A stretch of 64,000 bases of DNA from JAVBNH01 sp031551635 (GCA_031551635.1 JAVBNH010000002.1:1-64000), one strand, 5' to 3'. Shown: positions 50,652-60,279, numbered from the stretch's first letter. Notes: generated by a model from the sequence alone, not told the origin. Numbers and translations are program-made.

Positions 50652-52802
50652 CTAGTTCACATTTTTCATCGTCAATGAAATTCTTTTCTTTTCTGGAATA
50701 ACCTCGACAATCTTGACCTTGACCACCTCTCCGACTTTCAACACCTCGGAGGGGTGTTTTATATATCTGTCGGTTATTTGTGAGATATGCACAAGACCGT
50801 CCTGATGTACACCGATATCGACAAATACGCCGAAATCAATAACATTTCTGACCGTACCTGTAAGAACCATGTCCTGCTTTAAATCCTTTATGTCTAGCAA
50901 ATCCTCGCGCAGCATCGGGGGCGGCAGGCTGTCGCGTATGTCGCGCCCGGGCTTTTGCAGCTCTGCGACAATGTCCCTGAGCGTCGGAATACCGACGCCC
51001 GCAAGCTCGGCTGTAGCCGCTTCACCCTTAGTCTTGATTTTTTCGCCTAGGCTCTCAAGGTGTCCGTCCTTAACATCCTTTTCCTTGAATTCAAAAAGCT
51101 CAAGCAGCGTTTTCGCCGCGTCATAGGATTCGGGGTGGACAGAGGTATTGTCAAGTATATGCTTGCTGCCGGGAATTCTCAGGAAGCCCGCGCACTGCTC
51201 GTAAGCCTTTGGTCCGAGCTTCGGAACCTTTTTCAATTGAGCGCGGGAAGTGAATTCGCCGTTTTCCTCGCGGTAGGCGGCAATGTTCTTCGCTGTCGCG
51301 ACGGAAAGACCGGAGATGTATGACAGCAGCGAGGGTGACGCGGTGTTGAGGTCAACACCGACACTGTTGACGCAGTCCTCGACAACACCTGTCAGTGTGT
51401 CGTCAAGCTGTTTTGGCGGCATATCATGCTGATATTGTCCGACACCAATGGATTTCGGGTCGATTTTAACAAGCTCCGCCAGCGGGTCCTGCAGCCTGCG
51501 TGCTATTGAAACAGCACTCCTGAGCGAGACATCAAAATCCGGGAATTCAGCGGCAGCAAGCTTTGAGGCGGAATAGACAGACGCGCCCGCCTCGTTGACG
51601 ACCATATATGAAACCTTCTGCGGAATTTCGGAAATAAGCTTCGCGGTAAAAATTTCCGATTCCTTCGAGGCAGTGCCGTTGCCTATCGAAATAATTTCGA
51701 CATTGTATTTGCTAATGAGCGATTTTATTATTCTGCTCGCTTCCTCAACCTTATTGTGCGGAGGGGTGGGGTAAATGACATTAGTCGAGAGCACCTTGCC
51801 TGTCGGGTCAATAACTGCGATTTTACAGCCGGTTCTGTAAGCCGGGTCAAGTCCCAGCACAACCTTGCCCTTGAGTGGCGGCTGCATGAGCAGCGGCTTT
51901 AGATTTACACCGAACATCTTTATAGCCTGCTCGTCCGCTTTTTCCGTTAAGTCGTTCCTCGCCTCTCTCTCGAGTGAGGGGAAGATAAGGCGTTTCCATG
52001 AATCCTTGCAGGCTTCAACAACGAATGGTGTCGCGCTGCAGGGCTCTTTTAATGTCCTTTTATAAATAATATCAAGTATTTTTTCTTCCTCAAGCTCTAT
52101 TGTAACCTTGAGAAATTCCTCTTTTTCGCCCCTGTTAATCGCGAGAATCCTGTGCGGCGGCAGCTTCTTGAGGCTCTCTGAAAAATCGTAATAGAGCCTG
52201 TAAACAGAGTCCTCCTCCTTCGCGGCTTTTGAAGAAAGCACTGCGAATAGGCGTATATATTCCCTGAGCGGCTTGCGAAGCTCCGCATCGTCAGAGAGGT
52301 TTTCAGCAATTATATCAAGGGCTCCGGCTATAGCCAGCTCACTCGTAGTTATGCCCTTTTCCTCATTCAGGAAGCTTTCAGCCTCCGCCTCAATGCTCAC
52401 GACAGAGGGATTCTGGGAAAAAATCAAGTCCGCAAGCGGTTCAAGCCCCGCCTCCTTTGCGATTGTCGCGCGGGTTCGGCGTTTCGGCTTGTAGGGACGG
52501 TAAATATCCTCAACCTCGGCAAGCGTTGCCGCCGCTGTTATTGCCGCAAGCAGCTCGTCTGTCATCTTGCCCTGTTCTGTTATCGAGGCTATTATGTCCT
52601 CCTTGCGTTTTTCGAGATTCCTGAGGTATTCAAGACGCTCTGAAAATTCGCGCAGAACCTGGTCATCGCAGGAGCCTGTCAGCTCCTTGCGGTAGCGGGC
52701 GATGAAGGGAATCGTGTTTCCCCCGTCAATGAGCTCAATGATATTGTCGCAAAATTTTTGTGCGATGTTAAATTCCTTTGAAAGCACTAAATTAATCTGC
52801 AT
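50652..52802 (-). CDS. tex: Tex family RNA-binding protein (S1 domain)
   Basis: 716 residues from the ATG at 52802, chosen for SD GGAG at the right spacing; the ATG at 52817 is further upstream and poorer. Tex N-terminal domains with FIARYRKELTGSCDDQVLRE, the YqgF-like RNase H domain (VLGLDPAYRTGCKIAVIDPT), HhH motifs (LSVATAKNIAAYREENGEF) and a C-terminal S1 domain (GTVRNVIDFGVFVDIGVHQD GLVHIS). Tex influences transcription or translation and stress tolerance; the exact job is unclear. It overlaps the QueG-like gene upstream by 11 bp. Confidence 0.95.
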   Translation of the reverse strand: MQINLVLSKEFNIAQKFCDNIIELIDGGNTIPFIARYRKELTGSCDDQVLREFSERLEYLRNLEKRKEDIIASITEQGKMTDELLAAITAAATLAEVEDIYRPYKPKRRTRATIAKEAGLEPLADLIFSQNPSVVSIEAEAESFLNEEKGITTSELAIAGALDIIAENLSDDAELRKPLREYIRLFAVLSSKAAKEEDSVYRLYYDFSESLKKLPPHRILAINRGEKEEFLKVTIELEEEKILDIIYKRTLKEPCSATPFVVEACKDSWKRLIFPSLEREARNDLTEKADEQAIKMFGVNLKPLLMQPPLKGKVVLGLDPAYRTGCKIAVIDPTGKVLSTNVIYPTPPHNKVEEASRIIKSLISKYNVEIISIGNGTASKESEIFTAKLISEIPQKVSYMVVNEAGASVYSASKLAAAEFPDFDVSLRSAVSIARRLQDPLAELVKIDPKSIGVGQYQHDMPPKQLDDTLTGVVEDCVNSVGVDLNTASPSLLSYISGLSVATAKNIAAYREENGEFTSRAQLKKVPKLGPKAYEQCAGFLRIPGSKHILDNTSVHPESYDAAKTLLELFEFKEKDVKDGHLESLGEKIKTKGEAATAELAGVGIPTLRDIVAELQKPGRDIRDSLPPPMLREDLLDIKDLKQDMVLTGTVRNVIDFGVFVDIGVHQDGLVHISQITDRYIKHPSEVLKVGEVVKVKIVEVIPEKKRISLTMKNVN

Positions 52803-53511
52803 AATTTTCTCCATCATAATTATTTATGTATCTCTGCGTGTAAGGGCAGGCTTCAATGCATTTACCGCAAATAGTTGTCTCAAAGCCAAGGCTTTGCCTT
52901 GTTCTTTTTTTAGCTTCCGCCGCGCATTTTTCAGGCTCAAACAGCTCCTCGCGGGCGATTCCCGAGCTCCAGCGTACGCCTTTTATGGCGTTTCCGGGGC
53001 ATTCATGGGAACAGCGTTTGCAACCGCCGCATTTGCTGCCTGTAATCGGTTTTTCACATTTTAGGGGTGCGTCAGTAAGTATTGTTGATATTCTGATGGC
53101 TGAGCCGAATTTTTCGGTTACCAGCAATGCGCTTTTCCCTATCCAGCCGATTCTTGCCTTTGTCGCGACTGTTTTGTGCGGCAGGCGTGTCGAGTATGTT
53201 TCCTCATCCCATTTCATATCGGCGACTGTCTGCGCGTATGCGCGGAAACCCTTGCCGATAAGCAGCTCCGCGCCGAAAACAACCAGCGCATCAAGCCTTT
53301 TATTAAGCTCGTTGTAGTGCTCGTAATATTCCTTTGTCGGCAGCTCGCTGATGCCGCGAATGACCTCTTTCGGATAGGCGAGGGCAAGGCAAATTCCCCG
53401 GGGAAAGCCGAGTGTTTTCTCCTCGCTCAAATCAGAGAGGTCGGCAAAGCCAATTAGGTCGGCGCCCTTCGCGAGAAGAGTGTCTTTTATTTCATTTGAT
53501 AACGTTTTCAC
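52792..53511 (-). CDS. epoxyqueuosine reductase (QueG)-like 2x[4Fe-4S] protein, short form
   Basis: 239 residues, against about 380 in QueG. The N-terminal part has the QueG/DUF1730-like opening GADLIGFADLSDL; KARIGWIGKSALLV and the two-cluster ferredoxin module CGGCKRCSHECPGNAI ... CGKCIEACPYTQRY are clear. The C-terminal HEAT repeats of true QueG are missing. Such short proteins are common in clostridia and probably reduce a different substrate. It overlaps tex by 11 bp and the methyltransferase lies 1 bp away upstream, so the three form one operon. Confidence 0.82.
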   Translation of the reverse strand: MKTLSNEIKDTLLAKGADLIGFADLSDLSEEKTLGFPRGICLALAYPKEVIRGISELPTKEYYEHYNELNKRLDALVVFGAELLIGKGFRAYAQTVADMKWDEETYSTRLPHKTVATKARIGWIGKSALLVTEKFGSAIRISTILTDAPLKCEKPITGSKCGGCKRCSHECPGNAIKGVRWSSGIAREELFEPEKCAAEAKKRTRQSLGFETTICGKCIEACPYTQRYINNYDGENYAD

Positions 53512-54270
53512 TTAAATAATATCCCCCACATAGCTCCGGGTAAACTGCGGCATTATAAGTACATTATTTTTATTGTATTTATCGAATAATACACCTAACG
53601 CGGATATATATTCATCAAAATTCGGGTCTCCGCTCTTAAGCGCATATGAAGCCGAACAGTTTCTGCCGATAAAACCTTCCTTATCGCAGGAGGTATCATT
53701 GTTGAATTTCCTGCATTCATATTTCCCGCCGAAAAAGTCCAAAAAATCGTCGTCACCCAGCGCGCCGCGCATATTGCCGGAAAAGCCCTTAAAATTCGGG
53801 CAGAATTTTTTATTTAAAAGGTCGTTTTCCCTGACTAAATCGCTGTCCTCATCTCTTGAGTTCCATACGAGAGCGACTTTACCACCGTGTCGCAAAATTC
53901 TTTTACACTCCTTGCGAAACAAAACACGCTCAAACCAGTGAAAAGCCTGAGCAACCGTAATAACATCGACACAGGAGTCTGCGAGCCCGGTTTTTTCCGC
54001 CGAGCCGTTAATGGAGATATAATTGCCATCCCTGCACAACAGCGATTCCGCGGTCTTGCGCATATCCTCATTCGGCTCAACGGCGAAAACCTTGTTTCCT
54101 TTTTTAAGTAGCTGAGAGGTCAGTATTCCTGTTCCCGAGCCGATGTCCGCGATAACGCTATCAACCGAAATTATATTGCTGATATATAGATAATCGATAA
54201 ATTCAGCGGGATAATTAGGGCGGTATTTCGAATAAATCTGCCCCATGCTGTCAAATTTGTTTTCGTTCAT
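53512..54270 (-). CDS. class I SAM-dependent methyltransferase
   Basis: 252 residues. Motif I VIADIGSGTGILTSQLL, the acidic ribose-binding site VFAVEPNEDM, and post-I/motif-II FHWF and VALVWNSRD, matching the UbiE/Tam-like Methyltransf_11 group. A small molecule such as trans-aconitate or a precursor lipid is the likely acceptor; it cannot be fixed. Directly upstream of the QueG-like gene on the minus strand; probably the first gene of the operon. Confidence 0.88.
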   Translation of the reverse strand: MNENKFDSMGQIYSKYRPNYPAEFIDYLYISNIISVDSVIADIGSGTGILTSQLLKKGNKVFAVEPNEDMRKTAESLLCRDGNYISINGSAEKTGLADSCVDVITVAQAFHWFERVLFRKECKRILRHGGKVALVWNSRDEDSDLVRENDLLNKKFCPNFKGFSGNMRGALGDDDFLDFFGGKYECRKFNNDTSCDKEGFIGRNCSASYALKSGDPNFDEYISALGVLFDKYNKNNVLIMPQFTRSYVGDII

Positions 54271-54306
54271 TCTTTTTTTCCTGTTATTTTATTTTCAAAT
54301 TTTCCG

Positions 54307-54335
54307 AAAAATGTCCGCTGAAATTTCAGCGGACA
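54307..54335 (-). terminator. terminator after the GH92 gene
   Basis: TGTCCGCTGAAATTTCAGCGGACA (palindrome, 54312-54335; halves TGTCCGCTGAAA and TTTCAGCGGACA) is followed on the minus strand by TTTTT. It separates the GH92 gene from the methyltransferase operon. Confidence 0.85.
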
Positions 54336-54358
54336 CTTTTGATTAAAAGAATATCTGA

Positions 54359-56665
54359 TTAAAATCCGCCGTTGGCTGCGGGTGAGCTGCCCATCACGAA
54401 TTCAAGCGTTCCGCCCTGTGCTATTTGCGAGTGGACAATAGAGGAAGAATCAAGCTTCACGCCGTTCAGGGTGACACTCTGTACATATATGTTCTCAGAA
54501 GATTGATTTTCAGCTGTGACGTTCAGGGTATAGCCGTTGCCCATATCAATTTCAGCGCTGTCAACTATCGGCGCGCCAATCCAATATCTGTCCGTTCCCG
54601 CGACAGGGTAGAGACCCATCGAGGAGAAGACATACCATGAGCTGAGTGTACCGCCGTCGTCATTGCCGTCAAGACCGTCAACATCGGTGCTGTGCCTGTT
54701 TTCAAGCGCCCAGCGAACCCATTTCTGTGTCAGGTCAGCTCTTCCTGCTTCATTGAAGAGATAGGGGGTATGCATATCGTGCTGATTCCCGAGCCAGAAG
54801 TTGGCGCCGGGATTCAAATCGGCACGGTTTTTGCTTGCGCCCGCCATAAATTTACCGAGCTCGCTGACAAAATAGTCATTGCTGCCGAAAAGCTTGATGA
54901 GACCCTGCGGGTCCTGAGGAACAACATATCTCCACTGACCGGCGCTGCCCTCGCAGTAAGGTTCGGCGAATTTTATCGGAAGAACCTCATCGTAATATGT
55001 TGTCATCGGGGGATAAAAAGCCTTAACCCACTTGCCGTCTGCGCTCTTACCCCTGAAATATTTCGTGTCTGGGTCAAAAACGTTTTTGTATCTCAAAGAA
55101 CGTTCGGTATACTCCGCGGCGTCCTCGGTTTTTCCGAGAGCTGCGGCGAGGAGGGCAATACTTCCGTCAGCCCATGCGTATTCGAGGGTGTGTGCGACAG
55201 ATTCATCTCCCGCGTCAACAGGAACATAGCCAAGCTCATTGTAAACCTTGACATATTTGCGGCAGTCGGTGCCGGGGATTTCCTCGTTAGCCGACTTTAT
55301 CATGTACTCATACGCAGTTTCCACGTCAAAATCCGTCAGACCCTTGAGATAGCTCTCTGCAATGACCATATCGGAAGGGGTGCCGAGCATAGAGCCTGTA
55401 TAATTCCCGAGTGCCGCCCAGCGCGGAAGTGCGCCGCCCTCTTTCGCCATTTCGACGATACTGTTAAGCACGTCTGTCTGTATTTCAGGCGCGATAAGCG
55501 TGAGAAGAGGATGCTCAGTTCTGAAGGTGTCCCAAAGAGAGAGGTCGGAGCGGTAATTAAAGCCGTCCGCCGTGCTTATTTTGCCGTTAAAGCCGAGATA
55601 TTGACCGTCAATATCGGTTACGGTTGTCGGCATTATCATGCAGTGATACATTGCAGTATAGAAAATCGTCTTGATATCCTTATCAGGTGTTTCAATCTTA
55701 ACCCTTGAAAGCCATTCGTCCCAGGTGCTCAGAGAAGCTGCTCTGACCTCGTCAAAGGTACCTGCTTCCGTGTCGAGGTTCTCCCTGGCGTTTTCAAGGC
55801 TGACAAAGCTTATGCCGAGCTGAAGCTCAACCGGTTTGCCCTTGACATCGCCGAAATTTAAATCAGCACCGACATCATTGCCGTTCGAAACGGCGCGGCC
55901 GGAAACATTACCGTCGGTATTCCATGTAGAATATGACTTTATATCCGTATCAAAACGTGCGACATAATACGCCTTTAAGCCGAGAGGTCCTGTAAAATGT
56001 GTATGAATCCTGCCGTAGCCCACAACCTCATTTGCGTCCGGCAGTACCTCAACATAACCCTCGCTCGCTGTGCCGTTGTCAAGAGTGCTTGTTGAATCTA
56101 TGAAAATATGCGCGTCCTTCGAGGAATCAAAGGTATAGCGCTGAACACCTGTATGCTCAGAAGCGGTAAGCTCCGCCATACATTTAACAGAAGGTAGGTT
56201 TACCGCGTAATATCCGGCGGTAGAAACCTCATTGTTATGACCAAATATAATCGGCTTTTCCATGCGAGTCAGCGGGTCAGCCTTGTCCCCAAGTCCCGGA
56301 GTCACCCTGAAATGACCGTAAGCCTTCGCGCCGGTTCCGGCAAGCCGGGTGTGGCTGAAGCCGAAGGTAGCGGTGTCATAGTAATAATAACCGCCGTTGC
56401 CGCCACCCATAGAGCTGCCCGCGCCGGTGGTGTCGGGGCTCAGCTTGACCATTCCAAAGGGATAGGTAGCGCCCGGGAAGAGCATGGCGCTTGCCCAGGG
56501 AATGCCGCCTGTGCCTATCATTGGGTCAACATACTGCCCGTATTCACCCTTATCATAGTCCGGCATATCAACCTTCACAGGGAAGGAGCCGGTTTGAAAG
56601 AGTGAGGAGAGGGAGAGTGAGACTATCATAATTATTTTGAGAAGTCCGTTTAAAAAAGCAGCCAT
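54359..56665 (-). CDS. glycoside hydrolase family 92 (alpha-1,2-mannosidase-like)
   Basis: 768 residues. Signal peptide (about 1-30). The GH92 N-terminal beta-sandwich begins YVDPMIGTGG and MLFPGATYPFGMVKLSPDTT; the alpha/alpha toroid domain has SLWDTFRTEHPLLTLI and GNDDGGTLSSWYVFSSMGLY with GTDRYWIGAPIVDSAEI at the end. GH92 enzymes are Ca2+-dependent exo-alpha-mannosidases that strip mannose from N-glycans or yeast mannan. The protein is exported. It has its own promoter and terminator. GH92 is common in gut Bacteroidetes but rarer in clostridia. Confidence 0.95.
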   Translation of the reverse strand: MAAFLNGLLKIIMIVSLSLSSLFQTGSFPVKVDMPDYDKGEYGQYVDPMIGTGGIPWASAMLFPGATYPFGMVKLSPDTTGAGSSMGGGNGGYYYYDTATFGFSHTRLAGTGAKAYGHFRVTPGLGDKADPLTRMEKPIIFGHNNEVSTAGYYAVNLPSVKCMAELTASEHTGVQRYTFDSSKDAHIFIDSTSTLDNGTASEGYVEVLPDANEVVGYGRIHTHFTGPLGLKAYYVARFDTDIKSYSTWNTDGNVSGRAVSNGNDVGADLNFGDVKGKPVELQLGISFVSLENARENLDTEAGTFDEVRAASLSTWDEWLSRVKIETPDKDIKTIFYTAMYHCMIMPTTVTDIDGQYLGFNGKISTADGFNYRSDLSLWDTFRTEHPLLTLIAPEIQTDVLNSIVEMAKEGGALPRWAALGNYTGSMLGTPSDMVIAESYLKGLTDFDVETAYEYMIKSANEEIPGTDCRKYVKVYNELGYVPVDAGDESVAHTLEYAWADGSIALLAAALGKTEDAAEYTERSLRYKNVFDPDTKYFRGKSADGKWVKAFYPPMTTYYDEVLPIKFAEPYCEGSAGQWRYVVPQDPQGLIKLFGSNDYFVSELGKFMAGASKNRADLNPGANFWLGNQHDMHTPYLFNEAGRADLTQKWVRWALENRHSTDVDGLDGNDDGGTLSSWYVFSSMGLYPVAGTDRYWIGAPIVDSAEIDMGNGYTLNVTAENQSSENIYVQSVTLNGVKLDSSSIVHSQIAQGGTLEFVMGSSPAANGGF

Positions 56666-56714
56666 AACAAGTTCAGACCTTTCTTTTAGAAATAATCATC
56701 TTTTCCTGTTTAAA

Positions 56715-56743
56715 ATTATACTAGTAAAAACAGATAATGTCAA
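56715..56743 (-). promoter_or_regulatory. sigma-A promoter of the GH92 gene
   Basis: On the minus strand TTGACA (56738-56743) and TATAAT (56715-56720), both perfect, with a 17-bp spacer, about 50 bp before the start codon. Confidence 0.83.
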
Positions 56744-56770
56744 GTGATACAAAAATATTTTAATTCCGGC

Positions 56771-56799
56771 TTGCTTTTTCTTTCTTTTGAGATTATAAT
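56771..56799 (+). promoter_or_regulatory. promoter of the short UvrA paralogue
   Basis: TTGCTT (56771-56776), a 17-bp spacer and TATAAT (56794-56799) lie 66 bp before the start codon. It is divergent from the GH92 promoter, 28 bp apart. Confidence 0.65.
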
Positions 56800-56864
56800 A
56801 CAGAGTCACGGTTAAATAATGTAAAAAAAACAAAATTTTCTTTATTGTTGAAAGGAAAGAGTGT

Positions 56865-59108
56865 ATGAATCAGGATTTTATCGAAATTGTCGGCGCGCGG
56901 GAGAATAATCTCAAAAATATTTCACTGCGTATACCAAAGCGGAAAATAACAATTTTTACAGGTGTATCCGGTTCGGGAAAGTCTTCCGTAGTCTTTGATA
57001 CTATTGCGCAGGAGGCAGGCCGCCAGCTCAACGAGACCTATCCGAATTTTACGAGGCTCTTTCTTCCGCGTTATTCCCAGCCGGACGCGGATGCGATAAA
57101 TAATCTCGCCACGGCAATTGTCGTTGACCAGAAAAGGCTCGGCGGCAACGCGCGCTCGACACTTGGCACGATTACCGATATAAATTCACTTCTGAGGCTC
57201 CTGTTTTCACGATTTGCAGTGCCTTACCTTGGCTACGGCAATCAGTATTCCTTCAATGAACCCGCCGGTATGTGCGAGACCTGCGAGGGCATCGGCAGGA
57301 CGGTTGCGATGAATCTTGAGACCGCTCTCGATATGGACAAGTCCTTAAATGAAGGCGCTATTCTTCTTCCCGGTTACGGAGTCGGCACATGGTATTGGAA
57401 GTCCTACAGCGAATCAGGATTTTTTGACAATGATAAAAAAATATGCGATTATTCCGAAGAAGAGTTCAATAAGCTTGTTTATGCGAAGGCTGAGAAGGTT
57501 GTCGTTAACTACAGAAACAGCGACTTTAATACGACCTATGAGGGACTCTCGGAAAAATACGCGAGACAGAATATAAAAACAAGCAAGGAGCAGGGCGAGG
57601 CGGCAAAGTCAAAGCTTGAAAAGTTTTCAACTGTTTGTGTCTGCAGAGATTGCGGCGGCAAGCGTTACAATCCCGAGACCCTAAGCTCAAAAATCAACGG
57701 TTATTCGATTTATGATTTAACCGCTCTGCAGATTGATGAGCTGACTCAAATAATGCGCGGCTTCACTGACGAAAACGCCGCGCCGATTGTCTACAGGATA
57801 ATCGAGCGTTTGCAAAGTCTTGTGGACATCGGACTTGATTATATGACCCTCGAGCGTGAAACCTCAACTCTATCCGGCGGCGAATCGCAGAGGGTGAAAA
57901 TTGTCAAACACCTCTCTTCAAGCCTCACGGATGTCATGTATATCTTCGACGAGCCGAGCATCGGTTTACACGCGAGGGATGTTCACCGCCTGAATGAGCT
58001 GCTTATTAGCCTAAGGGATAAGGGGAACACTGTTATAGTCGTTGAGCACGACACGGATGTTATAAAAATTGCCGACTATATAGTTGACATGGGTCCCCTT
58101 GCGGGCAAGGACGGCGGCGAAATCGTTTTTGAAGGCACATATGACGGTCTTATCACTTCGGGAACCCTGACCGGTCAATGTTTGGGTAAAAAGACAGAGA
58201 TAAACAGGAATCCGCGGAAGGCTGCCGAGTTTCTCGAATGCGAGCCGAGCAGCCTTCATAATCTCAAAAATGTCAGCCTACGAGTACCTAAGGGGCTCTT
58301 TACAGTGGTTACCGGTGTCGCGGGTTCGGGTAAGAGCACACTTGTCAACGAGGTTTTTGCGCCGCAGTATCCTGACACCGTTAGGATTGACCAGAGCGCG
58401 GTTCCGGGAAATATCCGCTCAAATCCCGCGACATATTCAGGAATCATGGACTATATAAGGAGCTGTTTCGCCACAGAGAACAAGGTGAGCGCGGGACTTT
58501 TCAGCTATAACTCTGAAGGCGGCTGTGAAACCTGCAAGGGCACAGGCATTGTTGAGCTGAATTTGTCTTTTATGGATACGAAGGAAAGCGTTTGCGGCGA
58601 TTGCGAGGGCAGAAGGTACAAGGACGAGGTACTTAAGTATCTCTACAAGGGAAAAAATATTTCCGAGGTCATGAATATGACCGTAGCGGAGGCGCTTGAT
58701 TTCTTTGATGATAAAGATATAGGCAAGAAGCTTAAAAATATTGTTGAAGTTGGCTTGTTTTATATGACACTCGGTCAGCCATTGAACACACTTTCCGGCG
58801 GCGAATGCCAGAGGTTGAAGCTCGCCAAGGAGCTCGGGAAAAAGGGTAATGTCTATATCCTCGATGAGCCGACCACCGGACTTCATATGATGAACATCAG
58901 CAGTATTCTCGAGATAATCGACAAGCTTGTAGATAAGGGAAATACCGTTGTGGTAATAGAGCACAATATTGATTTTATAAAAAACGCGGACTATATCATC
59001 GATATGGGACCTGAAGGCGGCAGCAGAGGCGGTCAGATTCTATTTGAAGGAAGACCCGAGGATTTACTTTTGTGCGAGAACTCGATAACGGCAAAATATC
59101 TTATATAA
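56865..59108 (+). CDS. UvrA-like ABC-ATPase paralogue lacking the UvrB-binding domain
   Basis: 747 residues, about 190 shorter than UvrA. Two Walker A sites (GVSGSGKSS and GVAGSGKST), two signatures (STLSGGESQRV and NTLSGGECQRL) and Zn-binding pairs CETCEGIGR, CVCRDCGG and CETCKGTG are all present. After IDQK-like VVDQKRLGGNARSTLGT the chain goes straight to FNEPAGMCETC, so the UvrB-interaction domain is missing. Relatives (UvrA2, DrrC) are linked to drug or DNA-damage tolerance. SD AAAGGAAAG precedes the ATG. It stands alone, with a terminator at 59115. Confidence 0.9.
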   Translation: MNQDFIEIVGARENNLKNISLRIPKRKITIFTGVSGSGKSSVVFDTIAQEAGRQLNETYPNFTRLFLPRYSQPDADAINNLATAIVVDQKRLGGNARSTLGTITDINSLLRLLFSRFAVPYLGYGNQYSFNEPAGMCETCEGIGRTVAMNLETALDMDKSLNEGAILLPGYGVGTWYWKSYSESGFFDNDKKICDYSEEEFNKLVYAKAEKVVVNYRNSDFNTTYEGLSEKYARQNIKTSKEQGEAAKSKLEKFSTVCVCRDCGGKRYNPETLSSKINGYSIYDLTALQIDELTQIMRGFTDENAAPIVYRIIERLQSLVDIGLDYMTLERETSTLSGGESQRVKIVKHLSSSLTDVMYIFDEPSIGLHARDVHRLNELLISLRDKGNTVIVVEHDTDVIKIADYIVDMGPLAGKDGGEIVFEGTYDGLITSGTLTGQCLGKKTEINRNPRKAAEFLECEPSSLHNLKNVSLRVPKGLFTVVTGVAGSGKSTLVNEVFAPQYPDTVRIDQSAVPGNIRSNPATYSGIMDYIRSCFATENKVSAGLFSYNSEGGCETCKGTGIVELNLSFMDTKESVCGDCEGRRYKDEVLKYLYKGKNISEVMNMTVAEALDFFDDKDIGKKLKNIVEVGLFYMTLGQPLNTLSGGECQRLKLAKELGKKGNVYILDEPTTGLHMMNISSILEIIDKLVDKGNTVVVIEHNIDFIKNADYIIDMGPEGGSRGGQILFEGRPEDLLLCENSITAKYLI

Positions 59109-59114
59109 AAAAAC

Positions 59115-59142
59115 AAAGCCGCTCAAACAGCGGCTTTTTTTT
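59115..59142. terminator. bidirectional terminator between convergent genes
   Basis: AAAGCCGCT-CAAAC-AGCGGCTTT with T-runs on both sides (TTTTTTTT after the + arm and TTTTTTT on the minus strand). It closes the UvrA-like gene (+) and the 3D gene (minus). Confidence 0.93.
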
Positions 59143-59160
59143 AATCTATCTTATATGATT

Positions 59161-60156
59161 TTAATCCGGTAAAATATATATTTTAATATTCCTAACACCG
59201 AACTCACGGCAGGCGCTGTCAGCTCTGAAATACAAGTCTGCGAGAGGCGGATTTTTCCATTTGATAAACCCTCCGGTGTCCTCGGCTACGGCGTAACCGT
59301 AGACATACTTGCCGTCTGTCGAGACTATCCACATCTTTGTGCCGTAGGGAATTATTTTCGGGTTCACTGCAACCGAGCCGGGCATAACATTCGTGCCTGT
59401 CGCGGTCTTTGTGCCCATACTGTACGCTGTCGCCTTACCCTCATAGGTCTTGACATAATTCAAAGGCTCTCCGTTTTCGTCAAAGAGAATTTCTTTTGGT
59501 GGAACTTTTTCGGAGATGACAGCTTTGTCATTTGAGGTCGGGTAGGTAGTTTTGACAGTAGTTGTTTCCTGCGGCGCTGTGGTTGAATCGTTTTTCGAAA
59601 TGGCTCCGACTGCGACAGCCTTGTTTTCAGTCGTCGCGGGAGCGGTTGTTTTTTGTTCAGCTGTTGTGGTTTCCTTATGTTCTTTTGTCGTTTTGTTTTC
59701 TGCGGTGGTGGTTTCGGCAGCCTTTTTGGTCTGCGGTGAGTTAAACAATTCTGCTTCCTTGATTGTGTTGTAGTTTTCAACAACAAGTGATAGCATATTC
59801 TTTATATCTGCATCTGTGAGTGTGTTTGCCTGTGCGCTGACCTTTACGAATTCGTCGCTGTCCTCTTTAAAAAGAGAATTCGCGGATTCAGGGTCATATT
59901 GCATGAATTGCGCGAGAGAGCCGGTTGCCGGCGCCAATATCTCGCTGTTTTTGATTATTGTTGCCTCGCTCGTTTTGGTTGTGGCGTTTCCGGGAGTAAA
60001 GGAGTATCCGAAAAATCCGGCAGAGCCTGTAAAAACGAATCCCGAGGCGAGCATTATTGATAAAGTTCGCATCCGGATCTGCTTTAGACTTTTTCCTGAA
60101 AGCTCAAGCTTCGGGAGCTTGATTTTTCCGAGCAGGTCTTTGGCATTTCTGTTCAT
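59161..60156 (-). CDS. membrane-anchored 3D-domain protein (cell-wall lytic transglycosylase-like)
   Basis: 331 residues. A basic N-terminus and one membrane helix (TLSIMLASGFVFTGSAGFFG, about 31-52), a long Thr/Lys/Glu-rich linker with repeated TTAE and TTT motifs (about 140-225), and a 3D domain (about 236-331): GKATAYSMGTKTATG, then VAVNPKIIPYGTKMWIV, then AVAEDTGGFIKW and LADLYF with the three conserved aspartates. The domain is the double-psi barrel of MltA-like and YocH/YuiC wall hydrolases. It probably cleaves or binds peptidoglycan outside the cell. A perfect promoter lies at 60251-60279. Confidence 0.9.
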   Translation of the reverse strand: MNRNAKDLLGKIKLPKLELSGKSLKQIRMRTLSIMLASGFVFTGSAGFFGYSFTPGNATTKTSEATIIKNSEILAPATGSLAQFMQYDPESANSLFKEDSDEFVKVSAQANTLTDADIKNMLSLVVENYNTIKEAELFNSPQTKKAAETTTAENKTTKEHKETTTAEQKTTAPATTENKAVAVGAISKNDSTTAPQETTTVKTTYPTSNDKAVISEKVPPKEILFDENGEPLNYVKTYEGKATAYSMGTKTATGTNVMPGSVAVNPKIIPYGTKMWIVSTDGKYVYGYAVAEDTGGFIKWKNPPLADLYFRADSACREFGVRNIKIYILPD

Positions 60157-60177
60157 TAAAACGTCTCCTTATTTATA

Positions 60178-60279
60178 TAAAGATTAAGATTGAGCTGGGG
60201 TTTTTGGGGTGAACTCGAATCTTTATACATTATAGGCAGAAAACGCTCACATTATATTGCCGGGAACCATACTTGTCAA
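60178..60279 (-). promoter_or_regulatory. promoter and leader hairpin of the 3D-domain gene
   Basis: On the minus strand TTGACA (60274-60279) and TATAAT (60251-60256) with a 17-bp spacer, start near 60244. The 88-nt leader holds a 10-bp perfect stem, TATAAAGATT / AATCTTTATA (60177-60186 and 60218-60227), around a GGGG/CCCC-containing loop. Confidence 0.83.

Noticed and set aside
54692..55708. 338-codon + strand frame
   Set aside because: It is antisense to the GH92 gene, has no SD or family match, and its composition follows the complementary codons.
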